64,000 nt of DNA from Primulina eburnea (taxonomy: Eukaryota; Streptophyta; Magnoliopsida; Lamiales; Gesneriaceae), in contig NC_133109.1 of NCBI RefSeq assembly GCF_022965805.1, forward strand, positions 3,325,869 through 3,389,868, in the 5' to 3' direction. The notes beneath the pieces are model-generated. The model was given only the letters and a program-made list of their open reading frames with translations, did no database searches and was not told the DNA's origin. Position numbers and translations under genes: made by a program. Positions 1-10,550 of this stretch are shown piece after piece. The first letter of the stretch is position 1. Every line of letters begins with the position of its first letter.

Positions 1-180
1 TCAGTTAGTTTTCCGCAACTGTTTTATTCAGTTTAACTGATTGTTATCGACCGACGAGATACTTGAGTCAGTTTGTAACAAAACTGTACCCAACCTTTCG
101 AAGAAGTTTTAATCTAGCAAGTGTTTATTCAACCCCCCCCCCTTCTAAACACTTTCACGTTGAGTTAACCGATCCTATCA
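1..180 (+). repeat. 3' end of the 5' LTR of copia A
   Basis: Identical to 9874-10051 except that the poly-C tract near position 133 has ten C instead of eight. It ends CCTATCA directly before the primer-binding site. Confidence 0.95.
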
Positions 181-182
181 AG

Positions 183-193
183 TGGTATCAGAG
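183..193 (+). other. Primer-binding site of copia A
   Basis: TGGTATCAGAG is complementary to the 3' end of initiator tRNA-Met. It lies two bases after the LTR end, as usual for SIRE-type copia elements. Confidence 0.9.
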
Positions 194-238
194 AGAAGTT
201 TATCTTGTCGTAGAACATATTCTCTCAACTGATTCAGT

Positions 239-2209
239 ATGTCTTCTTTCAACAAAATTCCTATGTTTTCCAGGGAAGACTTTGATGACTGGAAAATCAG
301 AATGCAGGCTCATTTAGCTGCACAAGATGATGATATGTGGTACGTCATAACTGACGGGCCAATGAAAATTTTGAAAGCAAACACAGCAGTTGCCATCACC
401 GAAGGGGCACCTCATAGAATTGAAAAACCCAGAGATGAGTGGACTGCTGAAGATAAAAGAAAAGCAAACCTTGACAATGTAGCCAAGGACATACTGTATA
501 AAACACTGGACAAGATAACGTTCAGTAAAATCAAGATGTGCAAGACAGGAAAAGAGATATGGGAAAAGCTGATTCAGTTATGCGAGGGAAATGAGCAAAC
601 AAAGGAAAACAAACTTTCTGTTGCTGTACAGAAGTTTGACAACATCAAAATGAAAGCTGGAGAATCAATGCTTGAATATGATGAAAGAACCAGTGGAATC
701 ATAAATGAACTAAATGCACTTGGAAAAGTGTATACAAATAAAGAAGTGGCTCTCAAGATTATCAGAGGACTTCCCAGAGAATGGGATGTCAAGACAATGG
801 CTATGAGGGAATCAAAAGACTTGAACAAAGTTGAAATTCATGATTTGTTTGCTGATCTGAAAGCTTATGAGTTTGAGTTACAAACTCGAGGAGAAGCAGA
901 ACCATCAACACCTTCATCAACTACTGCTCTAACTGCTATAAGAACAGAACCAACTGGTTCAGTTGAAAAAGCTGCAGATCAATTGAGCAATGATGCTATG
1001 TCATTGTTTATCAGAAAGTTTGGTAGATTCATGAGGAAGAATCAGGGAAATTTTCAGAAGAGCTACCAAAGAAATAACTCCAGAGAAGATTCAAACGCTT
1101 GCTATAACTGTGGAAAGCCAGGACATTTCATTGCTGACTGCCCAAAACCAAAGAAGGACAGTCAAGTCTCAACTGAACGGAAAAAGAAATCATATGAGCA
1201 CAAAAGGAGACCTAAGGATGAAAGGAAAACCTATAAAAAGAAGCATGAAGTGCTAGTAGCTGAAGAAAGTAAAGCCAAATGGGCAGAGACTGACAGTGAT
1301 GAGTCAGAAGCTGAAACTTCATACAGTTCTAGTGAAGAAGAGGAAGAAGTCAAGTGTCTGATGGCTGATGAGACAGAAGATAAATCAGACAATCAGCAGG
1401 TATTCGACTTTAGCTCAACTGATTTCACTAGAGAAGAGCTTATTTCGACTCTTCATGACATGGTCAGCGAGTATCAAAAGCTTGCTCTATCATTTGATAA
1501 AGCCAGAGCAAAGCAAGATGATCCCTTGGACAACAATACTAAAACTGATCAGTCAGTTGATATGTTGAGTCTAAAAAGGGAAATTGCTGAGCTCAATGCT
1601 GAAAAGAGCAGGAATCAATTGTTGATTCAAAAATTGATGCTTGAAAATGCAAAGCACAACGAGCTCATTCAGGCTTGGAATAAATCTTCAGCAGCTCTAA
1701 CTGATATTCAGAATTCGCAAAAATCAGTTGCTGACAAGACTGGACTAGGGTTCAGTAGTCAAAGTGAGATGTCTTCCAATGATACTCAGCCACAACTGAA
1801 TATGGACAAAGGAAAATTCATTCGCTTTGTCAAATCAGTCGTGGAACAAGAACAGCTTGAACCAAGTAAACTGATTGAACCGCCCTTTGAGAACAAGAAC
1901 AAGGCAAATAGATATGGTATTGGATATAGTCCAAAAATTTCAACTGACTCTCGTGGTCAAACATCGAAAAGAATTTCAAAACGATTTTCAAATGAATACT
2001 CCAACTACTATAACTGTAAGCCTGTTCAGAAACGATATCGGCCGAACAATCAGTTGGGAAAGGCAAAATCACATATTGATTCACCTATGCATCACACACA
2101 AAGCACACACAAAACGAGAAAGACCATATGGAATACAGCAACTGGACGGTCAGTCAGACTGATCCAAGTTTGGATTCCTAAAGGACTAATCAACTTTGGA
2201 CCCAAATAA
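239..2209 (+). CDS. Gag of copia A
   Basis: A 656-residue structural Gag that should form the cytoplasmic virus-like particle and bind genomic RNA. The ATG lies about 45 bp after the PBS. The first 220 residues match the copia Gag (UBN2/DUF4219-type) fold region (FDDWKIRMQAHLAAQDDDMW near residue 15). A CCHC zinc knuckle, CYNCGKPGHFIADC, lies near residue 290, followed by a basic stretch and an acidic serine-rich stretch. A probable coiled coil covers residues about 395-500. The frame is open throughout. It ends GPK-TAA, in the same frame as pol downstream. The same GPK-stop occurs in element B. Confidence 0.93.
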   Translation: MSSFNKIPMFSREDFDDWKIRMQAHLAAQDDDMWYVITDGPMKILKANTAVAITEGAPHRIEKPRDEWTAEDKRKANLDNVAKDILYKTLDKITFSKIKMCKTGKEIWEKLIQLCEGNEQTKENKLSVAVQKFDNIKMKAGESMLEYDERTSGIINELNALGKVYTNKEVALKIIRGLPREWDVKTMAMRESKDLNKVEIHDLFADLKAYEFELQTRGEAEPSTPSSTTALTAIRTEPTGSVEKAADQLSNDAMSLFIRKFGRFMRKNQGNFQKSYQRNNSREDSNACYNCGKPGHFIADCPKPKKDSQVSTERKKKSYEHKRRPKDERKTYKKKHEVLVAEESKAKWAETDSDESEAETSYSSSEEEEEVKCLMADETEDKSDNQQVFDFSSTDFTREELISTLHDMVSEYQKLALSFDKARAKQDDPLDNNTKTDQSVDMLSLKREIAELNAEKSRNQLLIQKLMLENAKHNELIQAWNKSSAALTDIQNSQKSVADKTGLGFSSQSEMSSNDTQPQLNMDKGKFIRFVKSVVEQEQLEPSKLIEPPFENKNKANRYGIGYSPKISTDSRGQTSKRISKRFSNEYSNYYNCKPVQKRYRPNNQLGKAKSHIDSPMHHTQSTHKTRKTIWNTATGRSVRLIQVWIPKGLINFGPK

Positions 2210-2245
2210 ACAAAGGGTACCACAATCTTATTTTGTATGTGAATG
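2207..2245 (+). promoter_or_regulatory. Gag/pol junction with conserved stop and candidate 3' splice site
   Basis: Gag and pol are in the same frame but separated by TAA at 2207-2209 and TGA at 2240-2242. The junction ends TGAATGCAG, followed by GTAACAGGT. Element B has GPK-TAG at the matching place, then TTTGCAG and GAACAGGT. A conserved stop followed by a conserved AG boundary suggests that pol is reached by readthrough, reinitiation at ATG 2243, or splicing that removes the stop. Which one operates is inference. Confidence 0.45.
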
Positions 2246-5158
2246 CAGGTAACAGGTACAACTGAAGATTCAGTTTGGTATCTGGACAGTGGATGCTCAA
2301 GACACATGACAGGTGATTCAAAACTGCTATCCAAACTGATCAAATACGATGGTCCAAAGATTAGTTTTGGAGACAACTCGAAAGGTACAACTGTGGGTAA
2401 GGGTAAGCTTATCCATGGTAATTTTATCATTAATGATGTTTTATTAGTTGAAAATCTCAAGTATAATCTGATAAGCATCAGTCAGTTATGCGATAATGGA
2501 TTTTCAGTTCAATTTGACAAACTTATTTGCTCAGTCAAAAACTCAACTGATGAGGTCATTCTAACTGGCAAAAGATGTGGAAACACATACAAAGTCAGCT
2601 GGAATGATCAACCTTATGCATCAGTATGTCTTATTGCCTCAAAATCTTCGAAAAACTGGTTATGGCATAAGAGGTTAAACCACTTGAATTTCAAATCTAT
2701 TGCATATTTGAGTAAACATGATCTTGTGACTGGGCTGCCCAAAATGGATTTTACAAAAGACAAAATTTGCTCAGCATGTCAGTTTGGCAAACAAATAAAA
2801 TCTTCTTTTAAGAACAAGGGTCGTAAATCTTCTTCCCGATGCTTAGAACTATTACATATGGATCTCTTTGGTCCAATACCGGTGATGAGCTTAGGGGGAA
2901 TGAAATACACCTTGGTGGTTGTAGATGATTTTTCTAGATTCACTTGGGTCATTTTTCTCAAGACCAAAGACCAAACTGCTGCTCAACTGATCAAGCTTTT
3001 CAAAAGATTATCAAATGAAAAATCAGTTGGAATTGACAGAATCAGATCCGATCGAGGAACTGAATTTATCAATAAAATTCTTTCAAACTATTTAGAGAAT
3101 ACTGGAATCAAACATGAGCTCTCAGCAGCAAGAACTCCTCAGCAAAATGGTGTAGCTGAAAGGAGAAATCGAACACTTAAGGAAGCTGCTAAAACAATGC
3201 TTGCTGATTCTAGTATCTCTCAAAGGTTTTGGGCAGAAGCAGTGAACACTGCGTGTTACACTCAAAACAGATCAATGATTAATAAGAATCATTTGAAAAC
3301 ACCGTATGAGATCTGGCATGGAAGAAAAAGTGTGGTTTCTTACTTTAAAATATTCGGCTGCAGATGTTTTATACTCGACAATGGTAAAACTCATTTAAAA
3401 GCTTTTGATGCTAAATCTGCAGAAGGAATATTTCTTGGTTATTCATCAGTAAGTAAAGCTTACAGAGTCTTCAACAAAAACACTTTAAATGTTGAAGAAT
3501 CTATTCATGTTGTTTTTGATGAAACTGTACTAACTGATAAGCCAACTGATACAGTTGAGCTAGCTGACAGATTTACAGATATCAGTTTGGAGGATGATGA
3601 TGAAGAAGATACTCATATTAATCAAAGCAATCTCCAAACACCTGAACCTGAGATATTAGATCAGGCTGTTGAATTGGAAGCTAATCAGTTAGTAGAACAA
3701 ACAAATGAGATTCAGTTGCCAACTGAAACAGCTCCAACTGAAACTGAAACCAATCAGTTACCTACTGAAGCAGTTACCAATTTGGAATCAACAAATGTTG
3801 AACTCAGATGGAAGAAATCACATCCTCCAGAATTGGTGATAGGTAATCCATCTGATCCGGTAAGAACGAGAAATCAAACGCTTAACTTATTCATTCATTC
3901 AGCTTTTGTATCTCAACTGGAACCAAAGAAAACTGATGAAGCTCTTGCTGATCCTAACTGGATAAATGCCATGCAAGAAGAGCTAAATCAGTTTATCCAT
4001 AATAATGTCTGGAACTTAGTTCCAAGACCAATTTCCAAAACTGTTATAGGTACAAAATGGGTATACAGGAACAAACTGAACGAGGATGGTTCAGTTGTGC
4101 GCAACAAAGCAAGGCTAGTTGCACAAGGATACAGGCAGGAAGAAGGAATTGATTATGATGAGACATATGCACCAGTTGCAAGACTGGAAGCAATAAGAAT
4201 ATTCCTGGCCTATGCATCATTCAAAAATTTCAAAGTGTACCAGATGGATGTTAAAAGCGCATTTCTGAATGGACAGTTGCAGGAAGAAGTCTTTGTTGAA
4301 CAACCTCCAGGTTTTGTTAATCATCACCTTCCTGATCATATCTATCATTTGAACAAAGCCTTATATGGTCTTAAACAAGCTCCAAGAGCTTGGTACGAAA
4401 CTCTTTCAAAATTTCTAACTGATCATGATTTTTCTGTTGGATCAGTTGATAAGACGTTGTTCAAATTTTCTAAGAATGATCATATCTTACTTGTTCAAAT
4501 TTATGTTGATGATATCATATTTGGGTCAACTAACCCCAAATTATGTGAGAAATTTGCTAAGTTGATGCAGGAAAAATTCGAAATGAGCATGATGGGTGAA
4601 CTGACATTCTTTCTTGGATTACAAGTGAAAAAATTGGATTCAGGCACACAAAATGTTGGGTTATGGTATTCTAAAGACTCATCTTTCAATTTAGTTGGTT
4701 ATTCAGATGCAGACTATGCAGGATGTAAACTTGATCGAAAAAGTACAAGTGGATCATGTCAGTTTCTAGGAGACCGACTGATTTCTTGGTTCAGCAAAAA
4801 GCAAACATCCATAGCAACTTCCACAACTGAAGCAGAATATCTTGCTGCTGGAAGCTGTTGTGCCCAACTGCTCTGGATTCAGCAACAACTGAGAGATTAT
4901 GGAGTTGATACTAAAGAATCACCTATATTTTGTGACAACACAAGCACAATTGCTATAACCTACAATCCAGTTCTTCACTCTCGAACCAAACACATAGATG
5001 TCAGACATCACTTCATCAGAGATCATGCTCTAAAGAAGGAAATCAGACTGGAATACGTCTCAACTGAACAACAAGCAGCTGATATCTTCACCAAGCCACT
5101 GGCTGAGACTAAGTTTTCTCACTTCCGCAATATACTTGGATTAATTGATTTATCTTAA
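2243..5158 (+). CDS. Pol of copia A (protease, integrase, RT, RNase H; internal deletion)
   Basis: A 971-residue copia Pol. The aspartic protease motif is [13 protein letters not shown] near residue 14. The GAG-pre-integrase/zinc region is [10 protein letters not shown]...CSACQFGK near 135-185. The integrase core has HMDLFGP and [13 protein letters not shown]. The RT begins near NNVWNLVPR and has YVDDIIFGS near residue 755. RNase H has [17 protein letters not shown], with the tail DIFTKPLAE. The RT-RNase H connection is missing: after [11 protein letters not shown] the frame jumps to TQNVGLWY, whereas element B has about 96 more residues there, including the SRPDIMFAV segment. The deletion is in frame, so the ORF is open but the reverse transcriptase is probably inactive. 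The element may have been mobilised in trans. Confidence 0.93.
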   Translation: MQVTGTTEDSVWYLDSGCSRHMTGDSKLLSKLIKYDGPKISFGDNSKGTTVGKGKLIHGNFIINDVLLVENLKYNLISISQLCDNGFSVQFDKLICSVKNSTDEVILTGKRCGNTYKVSWNDQPYASVCLIASKSSKNWLWHKRLNHLNFKSIAYLSKHDLVTGLPKMDFTKDKICSACQFGKQIKSSFKNKGRKSSSRCLELLHMDLFGPIPVMSLGGMKYTLVVVDDFSRFTWVIFLKTKDQTAAQLIKLFKRLSNEKSVGIDRIRSDRGTEFINKILSNYLENTGIKHELSAARTPQQNGVAERRNRTLKEAAKTMLADSSISQRFWAEAVNTACYTQNRSMINKNHLKTPYEIWHGRKSVVSYFKIFGCRCFILDNGKTHLKAFDAKSAEGIFLGYSSVSKAYRVFNKNTLNVEESIHVVFDETVLTDKPTDTVELADRFTDISLEDDDEEDTHINQSNLQTPEPEILDQAVELEANQLVEQTNEIQLPTETAPTETETNQLPTEAVTNLESTNVELRWKKSHPPELVIGNPSDPVRTRNQTLNLFIHSAFVSQLEPKKTDEALADPNWINAMQEELNQFIHNNVWNLVPRPISKTVIGTKWVYRNKLNEDGSVVRNKARLVAQGYRQEEGIDYDETYAPVARLEAIRIFLAYASFKNFKVYQMDVKSAFLNGQLQEEVFVEQPPGFVNHHLPDHIYHLNKALYGLKQAPRAWYETLSKFLTDHDFSVGSVDKTLFKFSKNDHILLVQIYVDDIIFGSTNPKLCEKFAKLMQEKFEMSMMGELTFFLGLQVKKLDSGTQNVGLWYSKDSSFNLVGYSDADYAGCKLDRKSTSGSCQFLGDRLISWFSKKQTSIATSTTEAEYLAAGSCCAQLLWIQQQLRDYGVDTKESPIFCDNTSTIAITYNPVLHSRTKHIDVRHHFIRDHALKKEIRLEYVSTEQQAADIFTKPLAETKFSHFRNILGLIDLS

Positions 5159-5373
5159 TTAATGATCATTGTTCGTAATTTGTTGATTAAGCTTTATTGT
5201 TGTTTTACTGAATATTTAAGTGAGTTGCTTATTCTTATGAACTATTAACTGATGTCAGCAAGTGTTTGTATTGTTCTTATGGTTATGTTTCTAACAAATC
5301 ATTGCAGGCAGAGATAAAAGAACAATGACGATAAAACATAATAAATATTTTCATTAATCAGGAGAGGAGCCGG

Positions 5374-5751
5374 TTACATTGTCACAATATTTTCCTCCAC
5401 AGAATCTATCCACAAACTCATCCATGCAGCCAGTGCTGAGGAAGAAGTTTTGCAGAAATCATGGGAGACAGCGATGCGGCAGAGGATCTCCAGCTCCTTC
5501 AGAAGAAAGAGCTTGTAGAGATAACCTTCTTTAAAAAGGTCCACCCCCGCAGGAACCTCTAGGAGCTCCCGCACCTCTTGTAGTTGGGCCTTCCGCCTGA
5601 AAGTGGAGACCCGTCCAGAGTAATACAGGAACTCCAGCTCCTGCATCTCTTCCCAGTAACGAAGGCTAGTGTAGAAGACTTCATCTTCTATGAACTGCTT
5701 CCTAGCTTGTAGAGTAAACTGAGCGTCACTTGAGCTTCCAGCTTCTGCCAT
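5374..5751 (-). CDS. Antisense ORF of copia A, unknown small protein
   Basis: A 125-residue ORF on the strand opposite to gag-pol, in the space between pol and ORF3. It resembles no family I recognise. It looks mainly helical, with a central leucine-rich stretch (YLYKLFLLKELEILCRIA) and two Trp residues in its C-terminal part. It aligns with the antisense ORF of element B: shared features are ARKQxIEDxV at the N-terminus, DxFxxxGxYLxxLLxE in the middle, and IAxxxxFxxTS followed by LxxWxxxW at the end. Retention of an open antisense frame in two diverged elements at the same place argues for selection. A TATA box lies 59 bp upstream of the ATG. Function unknown. Confidence 0.7.
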   Translation of the reverse strand: MAEAGSSSDAQFTLQARKQFIEDEVFYTSLRYWEEMQELEFLYYSGRVSTFRRKAQLQEVRELLEVPAGVDLFKEGYLYKLFLLKELEILCRIAVSHDFCKTSSSALAAWMSLWIDSVEENIVTM

Positions 5752-5809
5752 TATCTTTATCTGTGTAGAATTACTTGCTGAGATGAATTTTGGCTAACCC
5801 CTTCACTCT

Positions 5810-5817
5810 TATTTATA
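5810..5817 (-). promoter_or_regulatory. TATA box of the antisense ORF in copia A
   Basis: On the minus strand the sequence reads CCCTATAAATAAG, ending 59 bp before the antisense ATG. Spacing and sequence fit a plant core promoter. Both antisense ORFs in element B have TATAAATA at similar distances. Confidence 0.6.
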
Positions 5818-6364
5818 GGGCAAAACAAAGGAGGGATACGAAAGGACATCTCTCTGTGACGTTTGCTATACCCAGCACCATACTCATCATTAATATTCTC
5901 TGTCTATTGCCGTCATTTTGCTTTAATAGATTAAGGGGGAATAATGGTTCAAGAGGTTAACTGAGAAGACAGTCGTTAGTAAATTCTCGATTGAAAGAAC
6001 TCAGTCTTATCAACTGACCTATCAGTCGACTTTTTCACTAATCTTCTCATATAAGTTAACTAATTAACCCAATTTTATTCCAAATCAAATGACGTGACCG
6101 TCTGCTAAACTAATCATGACTCTTGATTTTCTTTACGTGGAGTTATCTTCACCACTCAATTCGTACACACGATTGTAGCACACGTACTACTTTGTTTCTT
6201 TCAAAATTCTTTGGACTGACACGTGTCCAGAGTTTGAATGGTCACGTACATATGTACTATTACCCGCCTCTTTTCAGTCTTACTTTTCGACTACGTCAAA
6301 TTCTCCTTAGGGCAAGAACTACCTCATTCCTCGAATTTTCTTTCAGGCAATTTATCAGTTATCA

Positions 6365-8998
6365 ATGGCAACCCAAATTCCCGCTTTCATGCTAAATTCT
6401 ATGACCATCAACTTTGGATCTATATTATCCTTCGGCGATGCTGAAGTTCAGAAAGTATTTCAGAAGCTTGAAGTTGCTGGTCTAAGAACATTTTTGGGAC
6501 AATCTTCTCAGGATATCTATCCCAAAGAACTTCAGGATTTCTACTCTTCTGGCGTGATTGATTCTGAGGGAAATATCAAGTCTACTATCAATGATCAGTT
6601 GCTGATCATTTCTGAAGATTCTCTTGGTGATTTCTTTCATTTACCTTCTGAAGGTATGGCACAACTCTCAGATGTCAAGGCGTCTGATATTGAAGAGATG
6701 CAAGTCTCTCTTTCTATTGATGGACGAAAGATTAAGGTTTCAGATCCTAAGAAAGAACTGAAACATGAAGTTCAATTGCTAGCTGATGTTATTGCAAAAG
6801 GAATTTTGGCAAAAGCAGGATCATTCGCTGCTCTAACTTTAGAGAAATTTCAGGCCATTACCGTTATTATGGCTGGTCAAAAATTTAACTGGAAGCGTTT
6901 CATTTTTAATGTTCTGAAGAATATGTTTCTGTCTTCTAAACAATCCAAGGGCTTTGCAGTTCAAATCAGTTATTTACTGAAAGCTAAAGGCTTAGTGGCT
7001 GAGGACTCTGAGAGAACATCGAAATTTAAGGTGTTCAATGCAAAGAACACAATGCCAATCAAATCCAAAATGGACTTGACCACTACTTAGTTTGTGAAAA
7101 TCAAACAGGAAATTGGGACTCAGTTAGCCGCTCCCAAATCAGTCAAGAAAACCAAAACGTTGGCTCAACTGCAGATTGCCAAAAGAAAGTTGGTTTTGAG
7201 TTCATCAGAATCAGAAAAGACTCCATCTCCTCACATTGTGAAGAAGCCAAGAACTCAAAGGGTTAAAACAACTTCTGAGGTAACCAGTCCGACTGACAAA
7301 ATGATTTCCTTCACTGATCAGCAACCTATAGAAGCAGTTCCTCTGCAGATTATTCCACAAGATGATTCAGCAAGTACCATAAAAAAATCGGTTAGGACGC
7401 AAGCTCCTGTTACTCAAATATCTCGACCAATTGGTGTGGCACCTGCAAGACCTAAAGGGATAAAGTTTATAGAACCGGTGGAATCAACTCGAACAGGACT
7501 GGAAATCCCTCATATCTTGAGTGGTGATAAAGGAAAAGAGAAATTGATTGTGGAACCCAGACCCTCAAACCCAATTCAGACTCATATTGATCTCGTATGG
7601 GCAAAAGTGAACAGTTTTGCTGCTGCAAAGACTAAGTCCTATGACGCTTGGGTAGCCTATCGTACTGAAGTTTTTGCCAAGCAACTGAAGGAGAAGTCCG
7701 AACTGAGAAAATTCATCAAGTTGGAGGCCCTCGTTCTCCGCACGGTCAAAGCTGCAACTATTGCTCAAGCCTTGGAGAGAAAAAGCTATTTCTTTGATCA
7801 GCTGAGAGCAAAGAAGTTGGCTCAAATTGTTGCTAAACTTAAGAACAACTACTTGCCAACTGCCCCTACTGCATATGTTGATCAAGCTGTAATCACTCAG
7901 CTTGACACTGATCTGATGGGGATACTATCTCGAATCAAATTTTGGGAATCGGATCAAGAACTCGTGGTCTACCAAGGAGATTCAGATGATGACAATGAGG
8001 AACAAGTTGAAACAGCATTCTCTGACAAAACAGCACCATCATCCGCCTTAGTTCTGGTTCCAACTGGAGAACCAGTTTCTGATAAGCTTCCTTCACCACC
8101 TGTTGAACAACTAATATATACTGAAGCGGAGCTATCTCTTGCTCATATTGATGAAGTGATTCAAGCAGTGGTAGAGGAGTCCCACTTTAGTGCACCAGTT
8201 AATGATCCAGTTGATCGCTCTGCTGATCAAACCAATCTACAGGTCACTATTTCTTCAGTCGAAATTGTTCCACCAGACCAATCTGCTGATCAGGGCTTAC
8301 AAATTGATATGCCAGTTGAATCAATTGATCATTCACTACAGGCATCAATTCAGGTTGTGTCACCATCAACTGTACAACATCCTCCCTCACCATCTTTAGA
8401 TCAAGAAGAAAAGACTGCTGATGAGACTCCGGTTCAAGGGACAATAACTGGAACTGATACTTCAGTTCAGCCAATTGCTGATACCAAGATAACTGACCAA
8501 GCCTTGGTCATTACTCAGCAAACAACAAGTGAACCAAGCACTTCTCATCAATCCAACCCTCCATCTTCAGCAGATTTTGATCTCATTTTTGAGGAAGTCC
8601 AACATATGCAGGACAGCATGAATCAAATAATTTCGGCCATTTCCAAAATTCAAAATACGCAACTTTCGCACAGTGTGAAGTTAGACGATACTCAGGAATC
8701 CATCAAAAGACTGAAGGCCATCGAATCTGCTGTTACCGCTCTTTCTTTTGCAGTCAGTGACATTCAGAAAAATAGAGGTATCATATCCGGTCTGACTGCC
8801 ACTCAAGAACTCATTAATCAACGCGTCAACAATGTGGAATCGCTTATGTCTCGGAAATTTGATCTACTGCAAGTCACACTGTCTACTGCTATTGAAAATA
8901 TGTCATGCTCTGTCACGGTTCTTTCTTCTCACGTTCGCAAGCTATCTGACAAGATGGAGCAGTTTGACAAAAAGGGGGAAGAGCAGAAGAATTCTTAG
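6365..8998 (+). CDS. ORF3 of copia A (env-position ORF) with one in-frame stop
   Basis: A third sense ORF of about 878 codons at the position of the env-like gene in SIRE elements. A single TAG at 7088-7090 splits it; the frame continues without shift. The N-terminal 240 residues form a globular region (LEVAGLRTFLGQ, LADVIAKGILAKAGS, GFAVQIS) that aligns with the ORF3 N-terminus of element B. Then come a basic segment with serines (KKPRTQRVK), a long low-complexity Pro/Ser/Asp region, and a C-terminal coiled coil of roughly 130 residues ending in KKGEEQKNS. I see no signal peptide or clear membrane span, so a classic envelope role is not supported. The N-terminal region faintly recalls the plant 'putative transposon protein' domain; this is a weak impression. 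Confidence 0.75.
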
Positions 8999-9107
8999 TA
9001 GTACAGCAGTATTGATTGTATCAGATTTCTATTATTTCAGTTGTTGATCTTATTTTATCTACTATGCAGAATTCAGTTATTTATTCCAAGTTTTGTCAAA
9101 ACACCAT

Positions 9108-9119
9108 AAAGGGGGAAAT
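9108..9119 (+). other. Polypurine tract of copia A
   Basis: AAAGGGGGAAAT directly precedes the TG start of the 3' LTR and should prime plus-strand DNA synthesis. Confidence 0.85.
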
Positions 9120-10051
9120 TGTTGGAAACTTAATTCCGGCGTTTGACAAAAGACTCAACTGAATTCAGCAACTAAAAGCTACCAACTGATCGACTTAACT
9201 GAACCTAGTTTAACTGATATTTCAGCAGATATTCTCGCCAGTTCATTCTCGCCAACTGATTTGTTATCAGCTGATCTTTCAGCTGTACACGTCATAAAGT
9301 GAAAACGACAACCAACAAATAGTACAGTCTTCTGCGAACTGGTAGTGGATCGCCGTATTTCAGAAGTTGCAGTGTACGATCTATCAGGGAATATTGACGT
9401 GGCAAACAACGGCTGTTATTCAAATAAATGTTACCGTTGACAGAAGCCTATAAATAGTCGAAGAGAGCAGCTGAAGAACTACCGATTCTGAATTACTCAT
9501 TTTACTTGCTGTTACTCTGCGAAAATATTCTCTCAACTTCGTCAAATCAAAGCTCAAGCTTATCAGTTTTATCAGTAGCATTCAGGCTACGTTTTGAGCT
9601 AGAAAAAGCACTTTGTAATCTTTGATAAATTGTACAAGTTGTGCTAAGATCAGTTGTGATCTGTAAAAGAGTTGTTAACTAAGAGTTTCAGTTTTGGCAA
9701 TAGATAAGTCCAAACTGAAGTGGGTCAGTACACGTTATTGTATTTAATCAAAGTCTTTTAGTGAATATCCTATCTTTGTGATAGAAGGGGTGACGTAGGA
9801 GTTATTCAAGTCTCCGAACATCCAGAAACATTTCCTGTGTTATTTACTTTCAGTTATTCATTCTATCTTTCAGTCAGTTAGTTTTCCGCAACTGTTTTAT
9901 TCAGTTTAACTGATTGTTATCGACCGACGAGATACTTGAGTCAGTTTGTAACAAAACTGTACCCAACCTTTCGAAGAAGTTTTAATCTAGCAAGTGTTTA
10001 TTCAACCCCCCCCTTCTAAACACTTTCACGTTGAGTTAACCGATCCTATCA
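9120..10051 (+). repeat. 3' LTR of copia A
   Basis: A 932 bp LTR starting TGTTGGAAAC and ending CCTATCA. It is dense in AACTGA/TCAGTT motifs (about 14 copies). Confidence 0.95.
9449..9456 (+). promoter_or_regulatory. LTR promoter TATA box of copia A
   Basis: CCTATAAATAGTC in the first half of the LTR fits a TATA box. Transcription would start near 9480, giving a U3 of about 360 bp. Confidence 0.65.
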
Positions 10052-10299
10052 CTAATGGTTCATTTCGAGTCGATAGGCACTAAGTTGAATCAAGAGTCGT
10101 AGGAAGAAACATTGTGTCGAATTTTGAGTTGTGTCGTTGTTGTTGATGGTTTGTTACTCTTGGGGTAATGATAATGTTTACTTGGGTTTGGTATAATGCC
10201 TTAGTGTTCTAAGAACGACTCATGGTGTCGTTTCATAGTCCGTGTAATCGAGTCTAGGATGTCAGCAAAGCATGTACAGAATTTTCGTAAGTTCGCGAT

Positions 10300-10550
10300 C
10301 ACAGTGGGTACACGGACCCGCACCCGGCCCTGACACGGGGTCCGTGCCTTTGTTTTCTTCTCGGCGTCTTTTTCCAGTATCTACACGGATGAGAGCACGG
10401 GGTCCGTGCCTTTGGTTTTCACTTAGTGTATTCTTCCAGTGCCTACACGGATGTCCACCCGGACCCTGACACCGGGTCCGTGCCTTTGCTTCCTTTCGAT
10501 GTCTATTTCCAGAGTCTACACAGACCCCTACACGGATGTAGGTACGGGGT
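10300..10550 (+). repeat. GC-rich hairpin cluster in the F 5' LTR
   Basis: Several diverged copies of an inverted unit with the core ACACGGACCC...GGGTCCGTGCC, spaced 50-70 bp. Each can fold into a short hairpin. The matching cluster in the 3' LTR is at 17975-18235; the 5' copy lacks a short piece near 10385. Confidence 0.75.

Larger units (their letters stand above)
1..10051 (+). mobile_element. SIRE-lineage Ty1/copia retrotransposon A, nearly complete
   Basis: The element runs from a truncated 5' LTR through PBS, gag, pol, an antisense ORF, a third sense ORF and a polypurine tract to a full 3' LTR. The copia order protease-integrase-RT-RNase H is visible, and the long region with an extra ORF after pol is typical of the SIRE/Maximus lineage. 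The visible 180 bp of 5' LTR differ from the matching 178 bp of 3' LTR only by two C residues in a poly-C run, so the insertion is very recent. It lies inside the 5' LTR of gypsy element F: the base after 10051 continues the F LTR sequence found intact at 17717. The expected duplication is CTAAT, but the left flank is outside the window. Confidence 0.95.

Noticed and set aside
7088..7090. In-frame TAG in ORF3 of A, and TAG at 53310 in ORF3 of B, as programmed readthrough
   Set aside because: The two stops fall at different aligned positions, so they look like independent nonsense mutations.
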